This document shows, one piece after another, positions 1 to 9,607 of a stretch of DNA of 64,000 nt (position 1 is the stretch's first letter; each line of letters opens with the position of its first letter). Source of the DNA: Ailurus styani (lineage: Eukaryota > Chordata > Mammalia > Carnivora > Ailuridae). The DNA lies in assembly GCA_002007465.1 (NCBI GenBank), contig LNAC01000682.1, forward strand, positions 768,584 to 832,583, read 5' to 3'. Below the pieces are notes generated by a model, which had not been told where the DNA came from, ran no database searches, and was given only the letters and a program-made list of their open reading frames with translations. Position numbers and translations under genes: made by a program.

Positions 1-101
1 TATATCAAATCAAATCATATCATATCAAGTGAAATCATACACCTTGAACTTACACAACACTATGTCAATATATCTCAATAGAGCCGAAGGAGGGGTGGGA
101 A
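1..101 (+). mobile_element. LINE-1 3' terminal fragment
   Basis: The order 'acaccttgaacttacac', 'tatgtcaatatatctcaata' matches the last bases of mammalian L1 3' UTRs, which usually read 'acaccttaaacttatac ... tatctcaataaa'. It is cut by the window edge, so its 5' extent is unknown. It has no coding content. The exact subfamily is not determined. Confidence 0.6.
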
Positions 102-187
102 AGAAGGGAAGATTTGTTTATCCCTCTCATTAAATAACCGAAACCTTCAAGACATAGGGATTTTAAATGCCATAATAATAAACTTGA

Positions 188-218
188 TGAGAGAGAGACA
201 GAGAGAGAGAGAGAGAAA
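188..218. repeat. (GA)n microsatellite
   Basis: A short, nearly pure GA run with one CA interruption. It lies in AT-rich spacer between L1 fragments. Confidence 0.9.
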
Positions 219-278
219 GCATTCTTTTCAAACCAACATGAAATTTCCACAAAATTTACCATATATTCAGTCATTCAT

Positions 279-302
279 GCACATACATACACACACACAC
301 AC
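279..302. repeat. (CA)n / (CATA)n microsatellite
   Basis: An 'acatacatac' stretch passes into a CA dinucleotide run, directly before the next L1 fragment. Confidence 0.85.
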
Positions 303-450
303 CCTATACAAATAAACTCTAGAAAAAATATTCCCTGAAGCAGAAGTCATACAAGCTATATTCTCAGACCACAATGCTATAAACTAAGAAATCAGCATCA
401 AAAGGATAGCTAAAAAGACTCTGCTTAGAAATATTAAAATATTTCTAAAT
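303..450 (+). mobile_element. Old LINE-1 ORF2-region fragment (left part)
   Basis: The motif 'ttctcagaccacaatgct' followed by 'aagaaatcagcatcaaaa' is typical of mid-ORF2 L1 sequence. The same element appears to resume at about 958, so the intervening L1 3' end and SINE are later insertions. Stops and indels show it is long dead. Confidence 0.6.
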
Positions 451-454
451 ATAA

Positions 455-734
455 GAAAGACAATACTATATCATTTCACTCATATGTAGAATTTAAGAAA
501 CAAACAAGAAGGGGGGGGCGGAGAGAGATGCAAACCAAGAAACAAGACTCTTAACTGTAGAGAACAAACTCTGATGGTTACCAGAGGGGAGATGGTTGGT
601 GGGGGAATGGGTGAAATAGGTGGTAGGGATTAAGGTGAGTACTTGTGATGAGCACGGGTGTTTTCTGTAAGTATTGAATCAGTATATTGTACACCTGAAA
701 TTAATATCACACTGTATGCTAACTTACTGAAGCT
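455..734 (+). mobile_element. LINE-1 3' UTR, 5'-truncated, younger than its host L1
   Basis: The run 'atcatttcactcatatgt', 'caagactcttaactgtagag', 'ggttaccagaggggagatgg' and 'ttgtacacctgaaattaat' matches the end of carnivore L1 3' UTRs. It ends in 'taaataaaaactttt', its degraded tail. It carries a CAN-SINE near its 3' end. It is not coding. Confidence 0.75.
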
Positions 735-957
735 TAAATAAAAACTTTTTTTTAAAAGATTTTGTTTATTTATTTGACAGAAAGAGAAATCACAAGTAGG
801 CAGAGGAGCAGACAGAGGGAGAGGGGGGAAGCAGGCTCCCTGCTGAGCAGAGAGCCCGACTCAGGGCTCAATCCCAGGACCCAGAGATCATGACCCAAGC
901 CAAAGGCAGATGGTTAGTCCACTGAACCACCCAGGTGCCCCTAAATAAAAACTTTTT
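735..957 (-). mobile_element. CAN-SINE (carnivore tRNA-Lys SINE) with 16-bp target-site duplications
   Basis: Read on the minus strand, the body (about 751-941) starts 'ggggcacctgggtggttcag', the tRNA-Lys-derived head of carnivore SINEs. It ends in an AAATAAATAAA-type tail, seen on plus as 'gattttgtttatttatttg'. Perfect 16-bp direct repeats 'taaataaaaacttttt' flank it at 735-750 and 942-957. This is the signature of L1-mediated insertion, here into the tail of the preceding L1. It encodes no protein; transcription would be by Pol III from the internal promoter. Confidence 0.93.
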
Positions 958-1317
958 AAATTTTCCGAACATAATTTTTAGATTAAAAAATTAAAATGGA
1001 AATTATTACTATTTAAAAGTGAACAAAAATAAGAATAGAATACATCAAAAGCAGTTCTTGAGGGAAAACTTTGAACTTTAAATGCATATATTAGAAAACT
1101 AAATATCTTTAAATGAATTAAACATACTACCAGAAAAATTATACAAAAGCTTTGCAGAATAGCTCCAAAGATGTAGGGGCATTTAATAATGATAAAAGAA
1201 ATTAATAGGCCAGAAAACCAAAGAAAGAATAATTAATAAGAATTAAACTCATTCTTCGAAAAGACCAATAAATAGATAAACCTCTGGCAAATCTAATCAA
1301 GGGAAAATACAGAATAG
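958..1317 (+). mobile_element. Old LINE-1 ORF2-region fragment (middle part)
   Basis: Motifs such as 'aaatgcatatattagaaaac' and 'aacctctggcaaatctaatc' occur in the order expected within L1 ORF2, continuing the fragment that ends near 450. No intact reading frame survives. Confidence 0.65.
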
Positions 1318-1465
1318 AGTACCTGGGTGGCTCAGTTGGTTAAGTGGCTGCCTTTGGCTCAGGTCATGATCTCAGGGTCCGGGGATGGGCCTGCATCCAG
1401 TTCCCTGCTCAGCAGGAAGTTTGCTTCTCCCTCTACCCCTCCCCTCTGCTCATGATCTCTGTCAT

Positions 1466-1506
<41 letters not shown>

Positions 1507-1530
1507 AAAATACATAAAATTCATTTTAAA
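1318..1530 (+). mobile_element. CAN-SINE with long (CT)n tract
   Basis: The head 'acctgggtggctcagttggt' and the internal 'ggtcatgatctcagggtc' are diagnostic of carnivore SINEs. The CT-rich region has expanded to an uninterrupted CT run at about 1467-1503, followed by an A-rich tail. I see no clean target-site duplication. It interrupts the same old L1 as its left neighbour. Confidence 0.92.
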
Positions 1531-1730
1531 AGGGCTAAATAGAAAGAATAGTTACAAGGAAATATGAAAATTTAAATGTAAAAGATGATTTCCAGGGAAA
1601 AAGACAAATTTTAAAAACTTACTAAAGAAGAGGCCAAACCTGAATAGACCAATATCAATTGGAGAAGAAATGAAAAGTTAACTGAATAACTTCCTTACAG
1701 CAGGCATCAAGTGGAGATGGTTTAAAAGCA
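1531..1730 (+). mobile_element. Old LINE-1 ORF2-region fragment (right part)
   Basis: 'gatgatttccagggaaaaag' and 'aacctgaatagaccaatatc' match the ORF2 segment that follows the middle part in an intact L1, so the same element resumes after the SINE. Confidence 0.6.
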
Positions 1731-1744
1731 AATTTTGCCAAACC

Positions 1745-2075
1745 TGAGAAATACATGTGCCCTCTGTTCTAGCAATGCCATTTCTAGGGATCTGCCCTAA
1801 AGAAATACTCATATATGCTCAAAGAGTTGTGCACAAAGGTATTTCTTACTTTGAGGTTTATAATATCCAACAAAGTGGAAGCAGTCTGAATTTCCCATCA
1901 ATTATGAAGTAGTCAAGGGAACATGGAAATCCATATGATGGAATACGATGCAGCCTTTAAAAAAATGAATTTGACCTTCATATACAAAGACAAAAAGATC
2001 TCCGAAACACAGTGAGAAAATCAAATTAAAAAACATTGTGCTTGGCATGATCCATGATGTAGCAATAGGAAAGTA
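1745..2075 (+). mobile_element. L1M-type LINE-1 3'-region fragment
   Basis: The order 'agcaatgccatttctaggga', 'tgtgcacaaaggtatttctt', 'catggaaatccatatgatgg' and 'aatacgatgcagcctttaaa' follows the late ORF2/3' UTR of old mammalian L1s (L1MA-L1MC type). It is diverged and non-coding. Confidence 0.7.
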
Positions 2076-2944
2076 GATTCATGAATATATACCCATGTTT
2101 ATATGAATGTAAGCAGTTGGGGGTGGGAGGATGTTGACAGTGGCTGCCTTTGCAAGGGTGGGTCAGGGCACCATGGTGCCAAGAGACAATGCCACTCTTG
2201 TAGCACTGCTTTCCAAGGAGAATAGATTCAGGTTTGCTTGTGTCCATAAAAACAATAACTATAAAAATAAAATGAAGCACTCGAGAGGAGGACAGAGATT
2301 TCTCACAAGACAACCTTTAAGACCCTTTGCAGATGTAAACTTCCACCGTTCATCCCTGTCATGGAGCCTTCCAGACCAGACCCTTACAGAGCAACAGCTA
2401 TTTCCATTTACCATTCTATCCCCTGGTTGGGCTGGAGCAAATTCCTACTTCTTATGGGGTGCCCTTGAGAGCTGGAAGGCATTGGAAACTCTGAGTAAGT
2501 TCTCTCCAAAGACACTTTTCTTCCCTCTGTCATTGTTCTGACTTGGCCTCTAAACTCCAGAAATTAAGCACCCCTGTGGTAAGATTCAGCAGCTCTCTTA
2601 TAAAACATTAAGCTCCTTTCAGACTCCAAAACAAAACCCTGTCTGTTGCTTTTCCCAGAATAGGAGTCAAGGAGCTATGTATCTACCAAGCAAGAAAACG
2701 AGGTGGGATTGGGGCTTTGTGGGCACACCAACAGCTGGCTGTCAGCTGGGCTCAGCTCTGAACTCAGTGGTGGCACCCATCCACTCCTCCATCCTCTCCA
2801 ACCCTCTTCTTGGGTGACCTATGACCCAGAGATCTGGCTCTATTCCCTGTAGATTTGCACATTTATTTACCTCTCCCACCTCCTTGTCTGCTGAGCTGTG
2901 CATGAAGTTCAGGAACAGGAATACCACTGGTCCTCTACTGCCCA
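2076..2944. other. Mostly unique sequence, no gene seen
   Basis: There is no splice-bounded or conserved-looking frame, and open frames are short and overlap on both strands. The first 150 bases may be more of the L1M 3' UTR. Confidence 0.5.
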
Positions 2945-3340
2945 TTACCCAGTTTTGCCACAAAGCAAACTATCCCCAAACCTTGGGACTTAAAACCACA
3001 GCTGTTTATATAGCTCACCATTTTGAGTGCCCTTCATTGGGCTGAACTTGGCTGGGCATTTATTCTGGTCTTAGCTGGGCTCCGTCATGGGCCTGCAGAC
3101 AGTCCCAAGTCATGCCTGTGGTTCTGCTTTGCAGGATGGGCTTGCTATCAGCAGAGTGACAGGGGTGGCTGGGACACGTGTCTTTCGTCCTGCAGCTGGC
3201 TAGTCTGGGCATGTTCACATGGTGGTGACACCTGTACAAGGTGGTTAACAGGCTGTTTCCAGGCACTAAATCCTCAAGTAAAGAGAAAGAAGAAACCCCA
3301 CCCTGTAATTTACCATCCTATGCAACGTCTCCAGACAAGC
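2945..3340 (+). mobile_element. LTR-like relic, probably ERVL-MaLR (MLT1 type)
   Basis: 'caaactatccccaaaccttg', 'gacttaaaaccacag' and repeated 'ttggctggg' / 'tagctgggct' words correspond to the 5' half of MLT1-type LTRs. The same family, better preserved, occurs at 56835-57365. It is an old solo LTR-like fragment with no retroviral genes beside it. The family name is from memory and could be wrong at subfamily level. Confidence 0.55.
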
Positions 3341-4391
3341 TTATGGTTCGAAGAGGTTGTCACACATACCATGGATTCCTAGCTCCTAGAATCATCTAGT
3401 CCAACTCCCCTTTTTGTCTTTGTTGCCAGCCAGAAAACCCACTGCTGAGAGGGGAAAGGTCTTGTCCAAAGGGATGCAGATTTTCCAAGGGACCTACAGA
3501 TCTTCCTCGGGCAGATCTTTTGCAATACATTACACAGACTTTGGATGTTCCTGCTCACCTCTATCCCCAGACCCCAATAACTACATGGAATTCTGTCCTG
3601 TTGGGAGACCAGGAGAGCTTGGAGGAAAATAACTTTCATTCAAGCCCAGGTAATAGCAGAGCAGCATGTCCTCCTGGTGTAGGACAGTTGCTCTCAGTTA
3701 TTATAGGTGCTGTGATCAGGATTTTCCTTCCTAAGAGAGTTTGGCATCAGGGGTTCTTTGGAAGAGATGGGAGAAACAGAACCTGAGCTGTCAAGTATAG
3801 AGGCTGCCTACAAATACTGGATATTAACATTCGGGTCTGCCTTCATGGCTGGTGACCTCCACTCCTCAGCTAAATCCAAAGACCTGCAGATTCTGAGATA
3901 CCTAGTATGGCAAAATATGAAAATGCCCCTCATATATATCACTCCATCCATTTCTTCTCTTCAGACACCATCCCCATGATTTTTCACAATGCCTAGGCCC
4001 ATCCTTGGGAGGTAGGCATGGGGAAAGGAGCACCACGAATGCCCTTTGCTGATCTCTCTGGTCTTTAGCCCTAAGTGTCACCTACAATTGGCTTTTGGAA
4101 TTGTATGATCTGCCTCTGACTCTAAGAATTGGTCATTCATTTAAGTAATGGTCATAGAGCCAAAAGAAGTAGGTTATATACTAGCCATGCTAATCCCGCA
4201 CTGCTGCTGGCATTACAAAAATAGGGAGTTGAAGCCTTTGACTTCTGGATGCTCATGGTCTAGTAGAGACTACAAACAGGTATTCTAGTGTTTGTAAAGC
4301 AATGAGATAACTTCTATAATGAAGTATGCCAAAATAAGAGCAAAGGGGTGAAGGACCAGTCATGAAGCTGGAAAGAGAAAATAGAGGTAAA
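3341..4391. other. Unique sequence, no gene or clear repeat seen
   Basis: There is no coding signal and no recognisable transposon. Short open frames overlap in several phases, as expected by chance. Confidence 0.5.
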
Positions 4392-5539
4392 GATTCAGAG
4401 GTGAAAATCAACAAATGAAAAGACAGCCTATGGAATGGGAGAAAATATTTGCCAACCATGTCTGATAAGGGGTTAACATCCAAAATATATGAGAAACTCA
4501 TAAAACTCAAAAGCAAAAACATATGTAATCCAATTTGAAAAAGGGCAGAGAATCTAAATTGACACTTTCCAAAGAAGACATTCAGATGGCTAACAGACAC
4601 ATGAAAAGATGCTCAACATCACTCATCATCAGGAAATGCGAATCAAAACCACAATGAGATATTACCTCACACCTGTTAGGATGGGTAACGAGTGTGTTAA
4701 AAGATAAGATATTAAGCATTGGTGAGGATGTGGAGAAAAGAGAATCCTGGTGCTCTGTTGGTGGGGGTGTGAACTAGTTCAGCAACTATGGAAAACAGTA
4801 TGGAGTTTTCTCAAAATACTAGAAATGGAAACATCCTATGATCCAGCAATTCCACTTGAAGTATTTATCCAAAGGAATTGAAATCAGAATCTCAAGAAAA
4901 TACTTGCATGCCTATATTCATTGAAGTATTATTCAAAATAGCCAAGATAGGGAAATGACCTAAATGTTTACAGAGAGATAAATGGTGAAAGAAAATGTGG
5001 TATATACATACAATGGAATAGTATTCAGCAGTGAGAAAGGAAGAAATCCTGTCATTTGCAACAACATAGATGGACCTAGAGAACACTATTCTACATGAAG
5101 TAAGCCAAATACAGGAGGACAAATACTGTATAATCTCACTTACATCTGGAATCTAAAATTGTCGAACTCGGAGAACCAAAAGTAGAATGGTGATTGTCAG
5201 GGCTTGGGGTAAGGGAAATAAGAAGACATTGGTCAAAGGGTTCAAAGACTCAGGCATGCAGGGTGAACAAGTTCTGGAGATCTAAGGTACTGTATGGTGA
5301 CTATTGTAACAACACTGTACTGTATATTCGAAATTGGCCAAGAGAGTAGGTCCTGAGTGTTCTCATCACACACCACACACACAACTACATACACACTACA
5401 CACACACAAAGTAACTATTGGAGGTGATGGATATATTAATTAACTTTATTGTGATGATTATTTAGCAATGTACAATTATCCAGTTGTACACCTTAAGTAT
5501 ATGTAAATTTTTTAAGTTAAAAAAAGGATTCAGAGGTGA
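4392..5539 (+). mobile_element. 5'-truncated LINE-1 with target-site duplications
   Basis: The body (4405-5526) starts in the C-terminal part of ORF2, around 'ggaatgggagaaaatatttg', and passes through 'cttccaaagaagacattcag' and 'caatggaatagtattcagca'. It continues through a 3' UTR with a CA-rich patch at 5368-5410 and ends in 'ttaagttaaaaaaa'. The 13-bp direct repeat 'gattcagaggtga' at 4392-4404 and 5527-5539 bounds it. In-frame stops and indels show a dead copy. It is non-autonomous and has no 5' promoter. Confidence 0.93.
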
Positions 5540-6124
5540 GAGAGAGCATGTTTGATTCTTCCTGGGACACCTGACTCACACTATTGCTGGGGCAACATCG
5601 ATGAAGATACAAAGGAAGAAAAACAGACATGAGAGAAGCCTGGCATAAACAATAAATGTGATTTGGCTGCTGAGAGGGAAGGAAAGGAGTCAGAGCTCTC
5701 GAGGATGTGTTTACTTGGGCTTAGGGCAGGTGATGGTGTTGCTGGCCAAGTTAGGGAAAACCAGAGGACGAGCAGGTGCTGGGACGGGTTTATATGGAGA
5801 TAGCAAGTGAGCAGGTCCCATCGGCACGCTGAGCGTGGCCCCTGTGGGGGGAGGGGGAACAAGCCTTGATCATACAGGGCTGGGGTGGCGGGGGGAAAAG
5901 GGTCTGGGCTGCAGAGAGGGACTTGAAAATGAGGCTCCAGAGAATGCTGGAGAGGGGGCCTGAAGGAAGAAAGGAAAGAGCAGAGAACGGAGACTTCGGG
6001 AACACACAGTTTGCAAGGCCAGAGGAAAGGCAAGCTGGAAAGGGAGGAGGCACAGAGGGGGAGCGGCCATCAGTGTCATCTGCTGCTGAGAAACTGGGGC
6101 GATAAAGCGTGAAAGCGGGCACTG
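5540..6124. other. Purine-rich unique sequence, no gene seen
   Basis: The plus strand is strongly G/A-rich at 5840-6060. This lengthens open frames on both strands by lowering stop frequency, so those frames are not taken as genes. Confidence 0.5.
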
Positions 6125-6260
6125 TACTGGCCTCATGGAGGTCACTGGTGACGTCAGTGAGAGCTTTTACAGTCAGGCAGGGCTCCGTTCCAGTGAGATA
6201 GGAATGACAGAGAGGTCAGAGTGTGCAGGCAGCTGGTACAGATGGCACTTTGAACGGAAT
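6125..6260 (-). mobile_element. LINE-2 fragment
   Basis: 'ggaggtcactggtgacgtca' followed by 'gagagcttttacagtcaggc' resembles a reverse-complement internal L2 segment. It is short and diverged. Confidence 0.45.
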
Positions 6261-6334
6261 GAAAGAGCATAACGGCATTAGGTGGAAGGGAATACAGCAT
6301 CTAGGAAGGGCAATGCTTTAAATAAAGGAGACTA

Positions 6335-6482
6335 TATTTAAATGTCATCTGGAAAGTGGGATAATAATAGTGCCCGCATTGGACAATTTTAAGGATTAAA
6401 CAAGAGCATGTATTTAAGGTGTTCAGCGAAGTGCCTGGAACTTAGTATCCAGTAAATAGTCACTATAATAATATTATTATTA
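6335..6482 (+). mobile_element. MIR SINE relic
   Basis: 'gtgggataataatagtgccc', 'aggattaaacaagagcatgt', 'agtgcctggaacttagtatc' and 'taaatagtcactataataat' follow the 3' half of the mammalian MIR consensus in order. Confidence 0.85.
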
Positions 6483-6607
6483 ATAATGACAATAATGATA
6501 GTAGAATGCAAAATACCATAGGGAGACTGAATAATCGATGGCATGAGGAGGCAGGGAGAGAAAAGATCCAGACTTCAGGTGAATGGACTAATTTTTGTAC
6601 AGAAAAG

Positions 6608-6688
6608 GGATTCATTCATTCAACACACACCAAGCTCCTACTATGTGTCAGGCACTCCGCCAGGGACTGGGAATATAAAAAAGAATGA
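6608..6688 (-). mobile_element. LINE-2 3' end (left part, split by a retrocopy)
   Basis: 'attcattcattcaacacaca' and 'ctactatgtgtcaggcactc' are the reverse complement of the L2 3' terminus. The element resumes after the inserted retrocopy with 'ccaaggagctcacagtctag'. Confidence 0.8.
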
Positions 6689-7062
6689 GCAAAACTGTAT
6701 TTCTTTTTTTTTTTTACAACACTTTATTCTACTTCTTTAAACATGTTTATTGGAAGCATCTTTGTAGTAAACATTTTAGTGATTCATTTACATTATTAAC
6801 GTTCAGAAAAAATATCAGGCTACAACCTTGATTATTGAAGATTAAGAATTCTTTCAAAAGGTTATAAAGTACAGTGCAAAATTATATGTTACTACTTTAA
6901 CCTTGGTTAGAAAAAAATTAAAAGCATGTTTTATTCTTACTGGCCATTGGATTGAAATTTACAACTTTGAGGAAAATATCCCACTGAACTAGCTTATTAC
7001 TACCTCTTTAAACCCCCAATTCAAGCTTTTACAACTCCCCTATGTGGCAAAACTCTATTTCT
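6689..7062 (-). pseudogene. Retrocopy of an mRNA 3' end (3' UTR only), source gene unidentified
   Basis: A block of about 340 bp interrupts an L2. The 16-bp flanks 'gcaaaactgtatttct' (6689-6704) and 'gcaaaactctatttct' (7047-7062) differ at one base and act as target-site duplications. On the minus strand the insert ends in 12 A residues (T run 6704-6715). It is preceded by AATAAA signals, complementary to 'tttatt' at 6746-6751 and 6723-6728. The first lies about 30 nt from the tail, the normal spacing for polyadenylation. The body has no repeat-family hallmarks and no open frame, so it looks like the 3' UTR of a cellular mRNA copied by the L1 machinery and truncated at its 5' side. I cannot name the parent gene. 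Confidence 0.75.
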
Positions 7063-7345
7063 GTTCCCCAAGGAGCTCACAGTCTAGAAGGAAAGATAAA
7101 GAGTGACTCAACCACTATAGCGTGATATGATGGATTTAAAATCAGGGCTGTGTAGAAATCCACAGGTGGTTACTCGAACCTGGTTGGCCAGGGCGGGTAG
7201 GACAATCCATGGAAGACTTTCTGGAGGAAATGATGTCTAGTCTTAACCCTGGTTTCCATAGACAGAAGACAGGCAACAGGGTGGTGAAAGAGGGAGAAGG
7301 AGGAGACAAAGTGCCCAGCAAATGAGGCAGGGAGGGGAGGAATTC
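7063..7345 (-). mobile_element. LINE-2 fragment (right part)
   Basis: 'ccaaggagctcacagtctag', 'gaaagataaagagtgactca' and 'gactttctggaggaaatgat' continue the reverse-complement L2 interrupted by the retrocopy. It grades into unrecognisable sequence near 7350-7590. Confidence 0.7.
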
Positions 7346-7596
7346 ACGCCAGGATTCTCTTTCCTTCTGTGCTAACACAGTCTATTGGAGGCTTGAGAAT
7401 GTGTTCGGGATAGTTGCAGAGGAAGGGAAGAAGGAGCTAGGGACATCATAGAGATGCTGATTGGCGTTGAGGGCCCACAGAACAGAGATGTGTAATTGCC
7501 CCTGGCAGCTCTCATAGGCTTGACAAAAATCCTCACCTGACCAGATGTGCAGGCTCCTCTAAGTCCTCTTCTCAACATTCAACCTTGGCCTCCATC

Positions 7597-7958
7597 CTTG
7601 CTGGGTCTGCATAGCAAAGTTTTGGCAAGAAGCCTGCTAAGTCAGTCTAGAGAGAAGCCCCCTACCTTTGACATCTCATCTAATTCACACCCCCACCTTC
7701 CCTCTAATAATGCCTGATTCAACAAAAACCCTGTTACATCAGTTTAGCAAGAATCCCCCCTACCCTTGATGCCTTTTCTAATATAATTTCCATTCACCAA
7801 CCCTCTCAAACTGCCCCTCAGCTATCAATCCCCACTTGTTCTTGCTTTCTTCAGATTGAGCCCAGTTCTATACTGAGGCTTCTTTTCTCTTGCAGTAGTT
7901 CCTGAATAAAGTCTGTTTTTCCTGCTTTAACCTCAGTCTGGCTCAGTTCTCTTTAACA
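7597..7958 (+). mobile_element. Solo LTR-like element of gammaretroviral (ERV1) type
   Basis: The 3' part has 'ctcttgcagtagttcctgaa' then 'taaagtctgtttttcctgct' and closes 'ttctctttaaca'. This resembles the R-U5 region of gammaretrovirus-class LTRs, with AATAAA inside 'gaataaagtctg' as the poly(A) signal. The upstream part has two similar blocks, 'agtctagagagaagccccct' and 'agtttagcaagaatcccccc', suggesting a duplicated U3 unit. No gag, pol or env sequence is adjacent, so it is a recombined solo LTR or fragment. Exact ends and target duplication are not resolved. Confidence 0.6.
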
Positions 7959-7984
7959 GACCAGACAAGTGTGGAAAGGGTAGG

Positions 7985-8211
7985 AGTGTTTTGTGGATGG
8001 GTGTCTGGGTGGCCCAGTGGGTTAAAGCCTCTGCCTTCAGCTCAGGTCATGATCTCAGGGTCCTGGGATCAAGGCCCGCATTGGGCTCTCTGCTCGGGGG
8101 GAGCCTGCTTCCTTCTCTCTCTGCCTGCCTCTCTGCTCACTTGTGATCTTTCTCTGTGTCAAATAAATAAAATAAAAATCTTAAAAAAAAAAAGAAGAAG
8201 TGTTTTGTGGA
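7985..8211 (+). mobile_element. CAN-SINE with 13-bp target-site duplications
   Basis: The body (about 7998-8198) runs from 'tgtctgggtggcccagtggg' through 'ggtcatgatctcagggtcct', 'gcctgcctctctgctcactt' and a 'caaataaataaaataaaaa' tail. The direct repeat 'agtgttttgtgga' lies at 7985-7997 and 8199-8211. The downstream part with 'acttgtgatctttctctgtg' is the form common in arctoid carnivores and supports the host assignment. Confidence 0.95.
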
Positions 8212-9550
8212 GCATGGGGCAGGCTGAGGGAAGGGGAGTTAGCCAAAGAGAAGATGATGTGATGCCCTCTGAGATTAGTGGAGCCTAGAGAAGATGATGC
8301 ATGAAAAAGAAGGCACATGGAGTCCAAGAGTGGATGTGGTAGGAATTGAGGGTCAGGAAGCCTGGGTGGACAAGAGGTCAAGCTCAGAGAGGGAAACACA
8401 GAGTGGCTAGCAGCTCCAGGTTGGCAAAATTGAGCAGATGACATAGGCACGGATGGGAGGGAATGGTCATGAGAAGTGAGCAGGTCAACAAGCTATGGGG
8501 CACGAGGATGATTACCCAGGAGGACCTAGGATGGGAAGTAGTCCCATCTCCATCACCCTGATGAGTGTGGGAGAAGGATCAGGGTTGGGGTTGAGAGCTT
8601 TGGGGCTATTAGCTCAAGAATGGCTGAAGACAAGGGCATTACATTCCCTCCCATTGTTCCCATAAGTACTTGGGACAGCTTGTGCCCTGGCTTTCTTTTT
8701 CTTTTCTTTTCTTCTTCTTCTTTTTTTTTTAATTTAAAAATATAGTCTATGAGTATGAAGAGTGACCTATTTTCTTCCATCTGCAAATTACATTCTGATG
8801 TTCATCCTGGGGCTGTTCCTTTGTGGCCAAGTAAGTAAGGCCAGCAAGTACAAATTTACCACTTGATTAAGGCACCATGATTTGCTTTTAAATATTATTA
8901 TTCGATGACTTCAAACCGTCGAACCTAGAGGTTTTCATTCACCCTCATCAACTAGACAAGTAAAAGGCAATTACAAAATAGTGCATGAAATGATGTAGTA
9001 GGAGTCTGTGGGAATACACTGGAGGGGCCCAGGCTGGTCTTGAGGCTGTCAAAAAAGGTGTTTGGGGCCCAAGGGTAATACCTGCCTTTCTTGTGTCCCT
9101 CCGCACCTTGTCCAATGAGAAGTACACACAAGACATTAACCACATAAAAGTCAAACAGAAGAGGGCAGAGGGGAAGTATTTTCTATTATGCTCTTTGGAG
9201 CAGTAGAGATGGGTAAAGGACACCGACCTTATTTTGGACTCATCAAGGAAATTATTAATCAAAGCTTGAAAAGCACCTTCCCAAACTCTAATCAGCATCA
9301 GATTTTGAGGGGGGTAGTGGCTACATGAAAGAGGATGCCGCTCTTCCCAATCCAAAGAAAGGATCCCAGGTACCACCTCTCTTCAATGTGGACCCACTTG
9401 GCTCCTCAGTCTCCTGGCCCTGTGTCTCCAAGGCCACAAAGTCCCAGATAAGTCGAACGCTAGCCTTCGAGTTGTACTTTGCTGAAATAAACCAACCCAG
9501 AAGAGAGATGCAGCTGCAGGCCTGAGCACACAGTTGTCTGGATCCCCAAA
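8212..9550. other. Unique sequence with a poly-pyrimidine tract, no gene seen
   Basis: The T/C-rich tract at 8690-8732 is low complexity. The first 350 bases are purine-rich and may hold worn L2 sequence. I see no exon or convincing repeat in the remainder. Confidence 0.45.
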
Positions 9551-9553
9551 GGC

Positions 9554-9607
9554 AGGGTGGATGAGCCCCATCCACCCTGGTACGATGGTGGATGAGCCCC
9601 ATCGTAC
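9554..9607. repeat. Two adjacent perfect hairpins sharing one core word
   Basis: Hairpin one has a perfect 10-bp stem, 'agggtggatg' at 9554-9563 with 'catccaccct' at 9569-9578 and a 5-nt loop. Hairpin two has a perfect 9-bp stem, 'gtacgatgg' at 9580-9588 with 'ccatcgtac' at 9599-9607 and a 10-nt loop. Both contain 'tggatgagccccat', so the unit has also been repeated in tandem. The surrounding DNA is not a recognised repeat. Confidence 0.85.

Noticed and set aside
751..941. tRNA gene suggested by tRNA-Lys-like sequence
   Set aside because: It is the tRNA-derived head of a CAN-SINE with tail and target duplications; the cloverleaf is not maintained.
5581..6145. Stacked minus-strand frames of 91-150 codons
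   Set aside because: The plus strand is purine-rich, which depletes stop codons on the minus strand; several phases are open at once.
7597..7958. Possible complete endogenous retrovirus
   Set aside because: Only LTR-like sequence is present; no gag, pol or env and no second LTR within the window.
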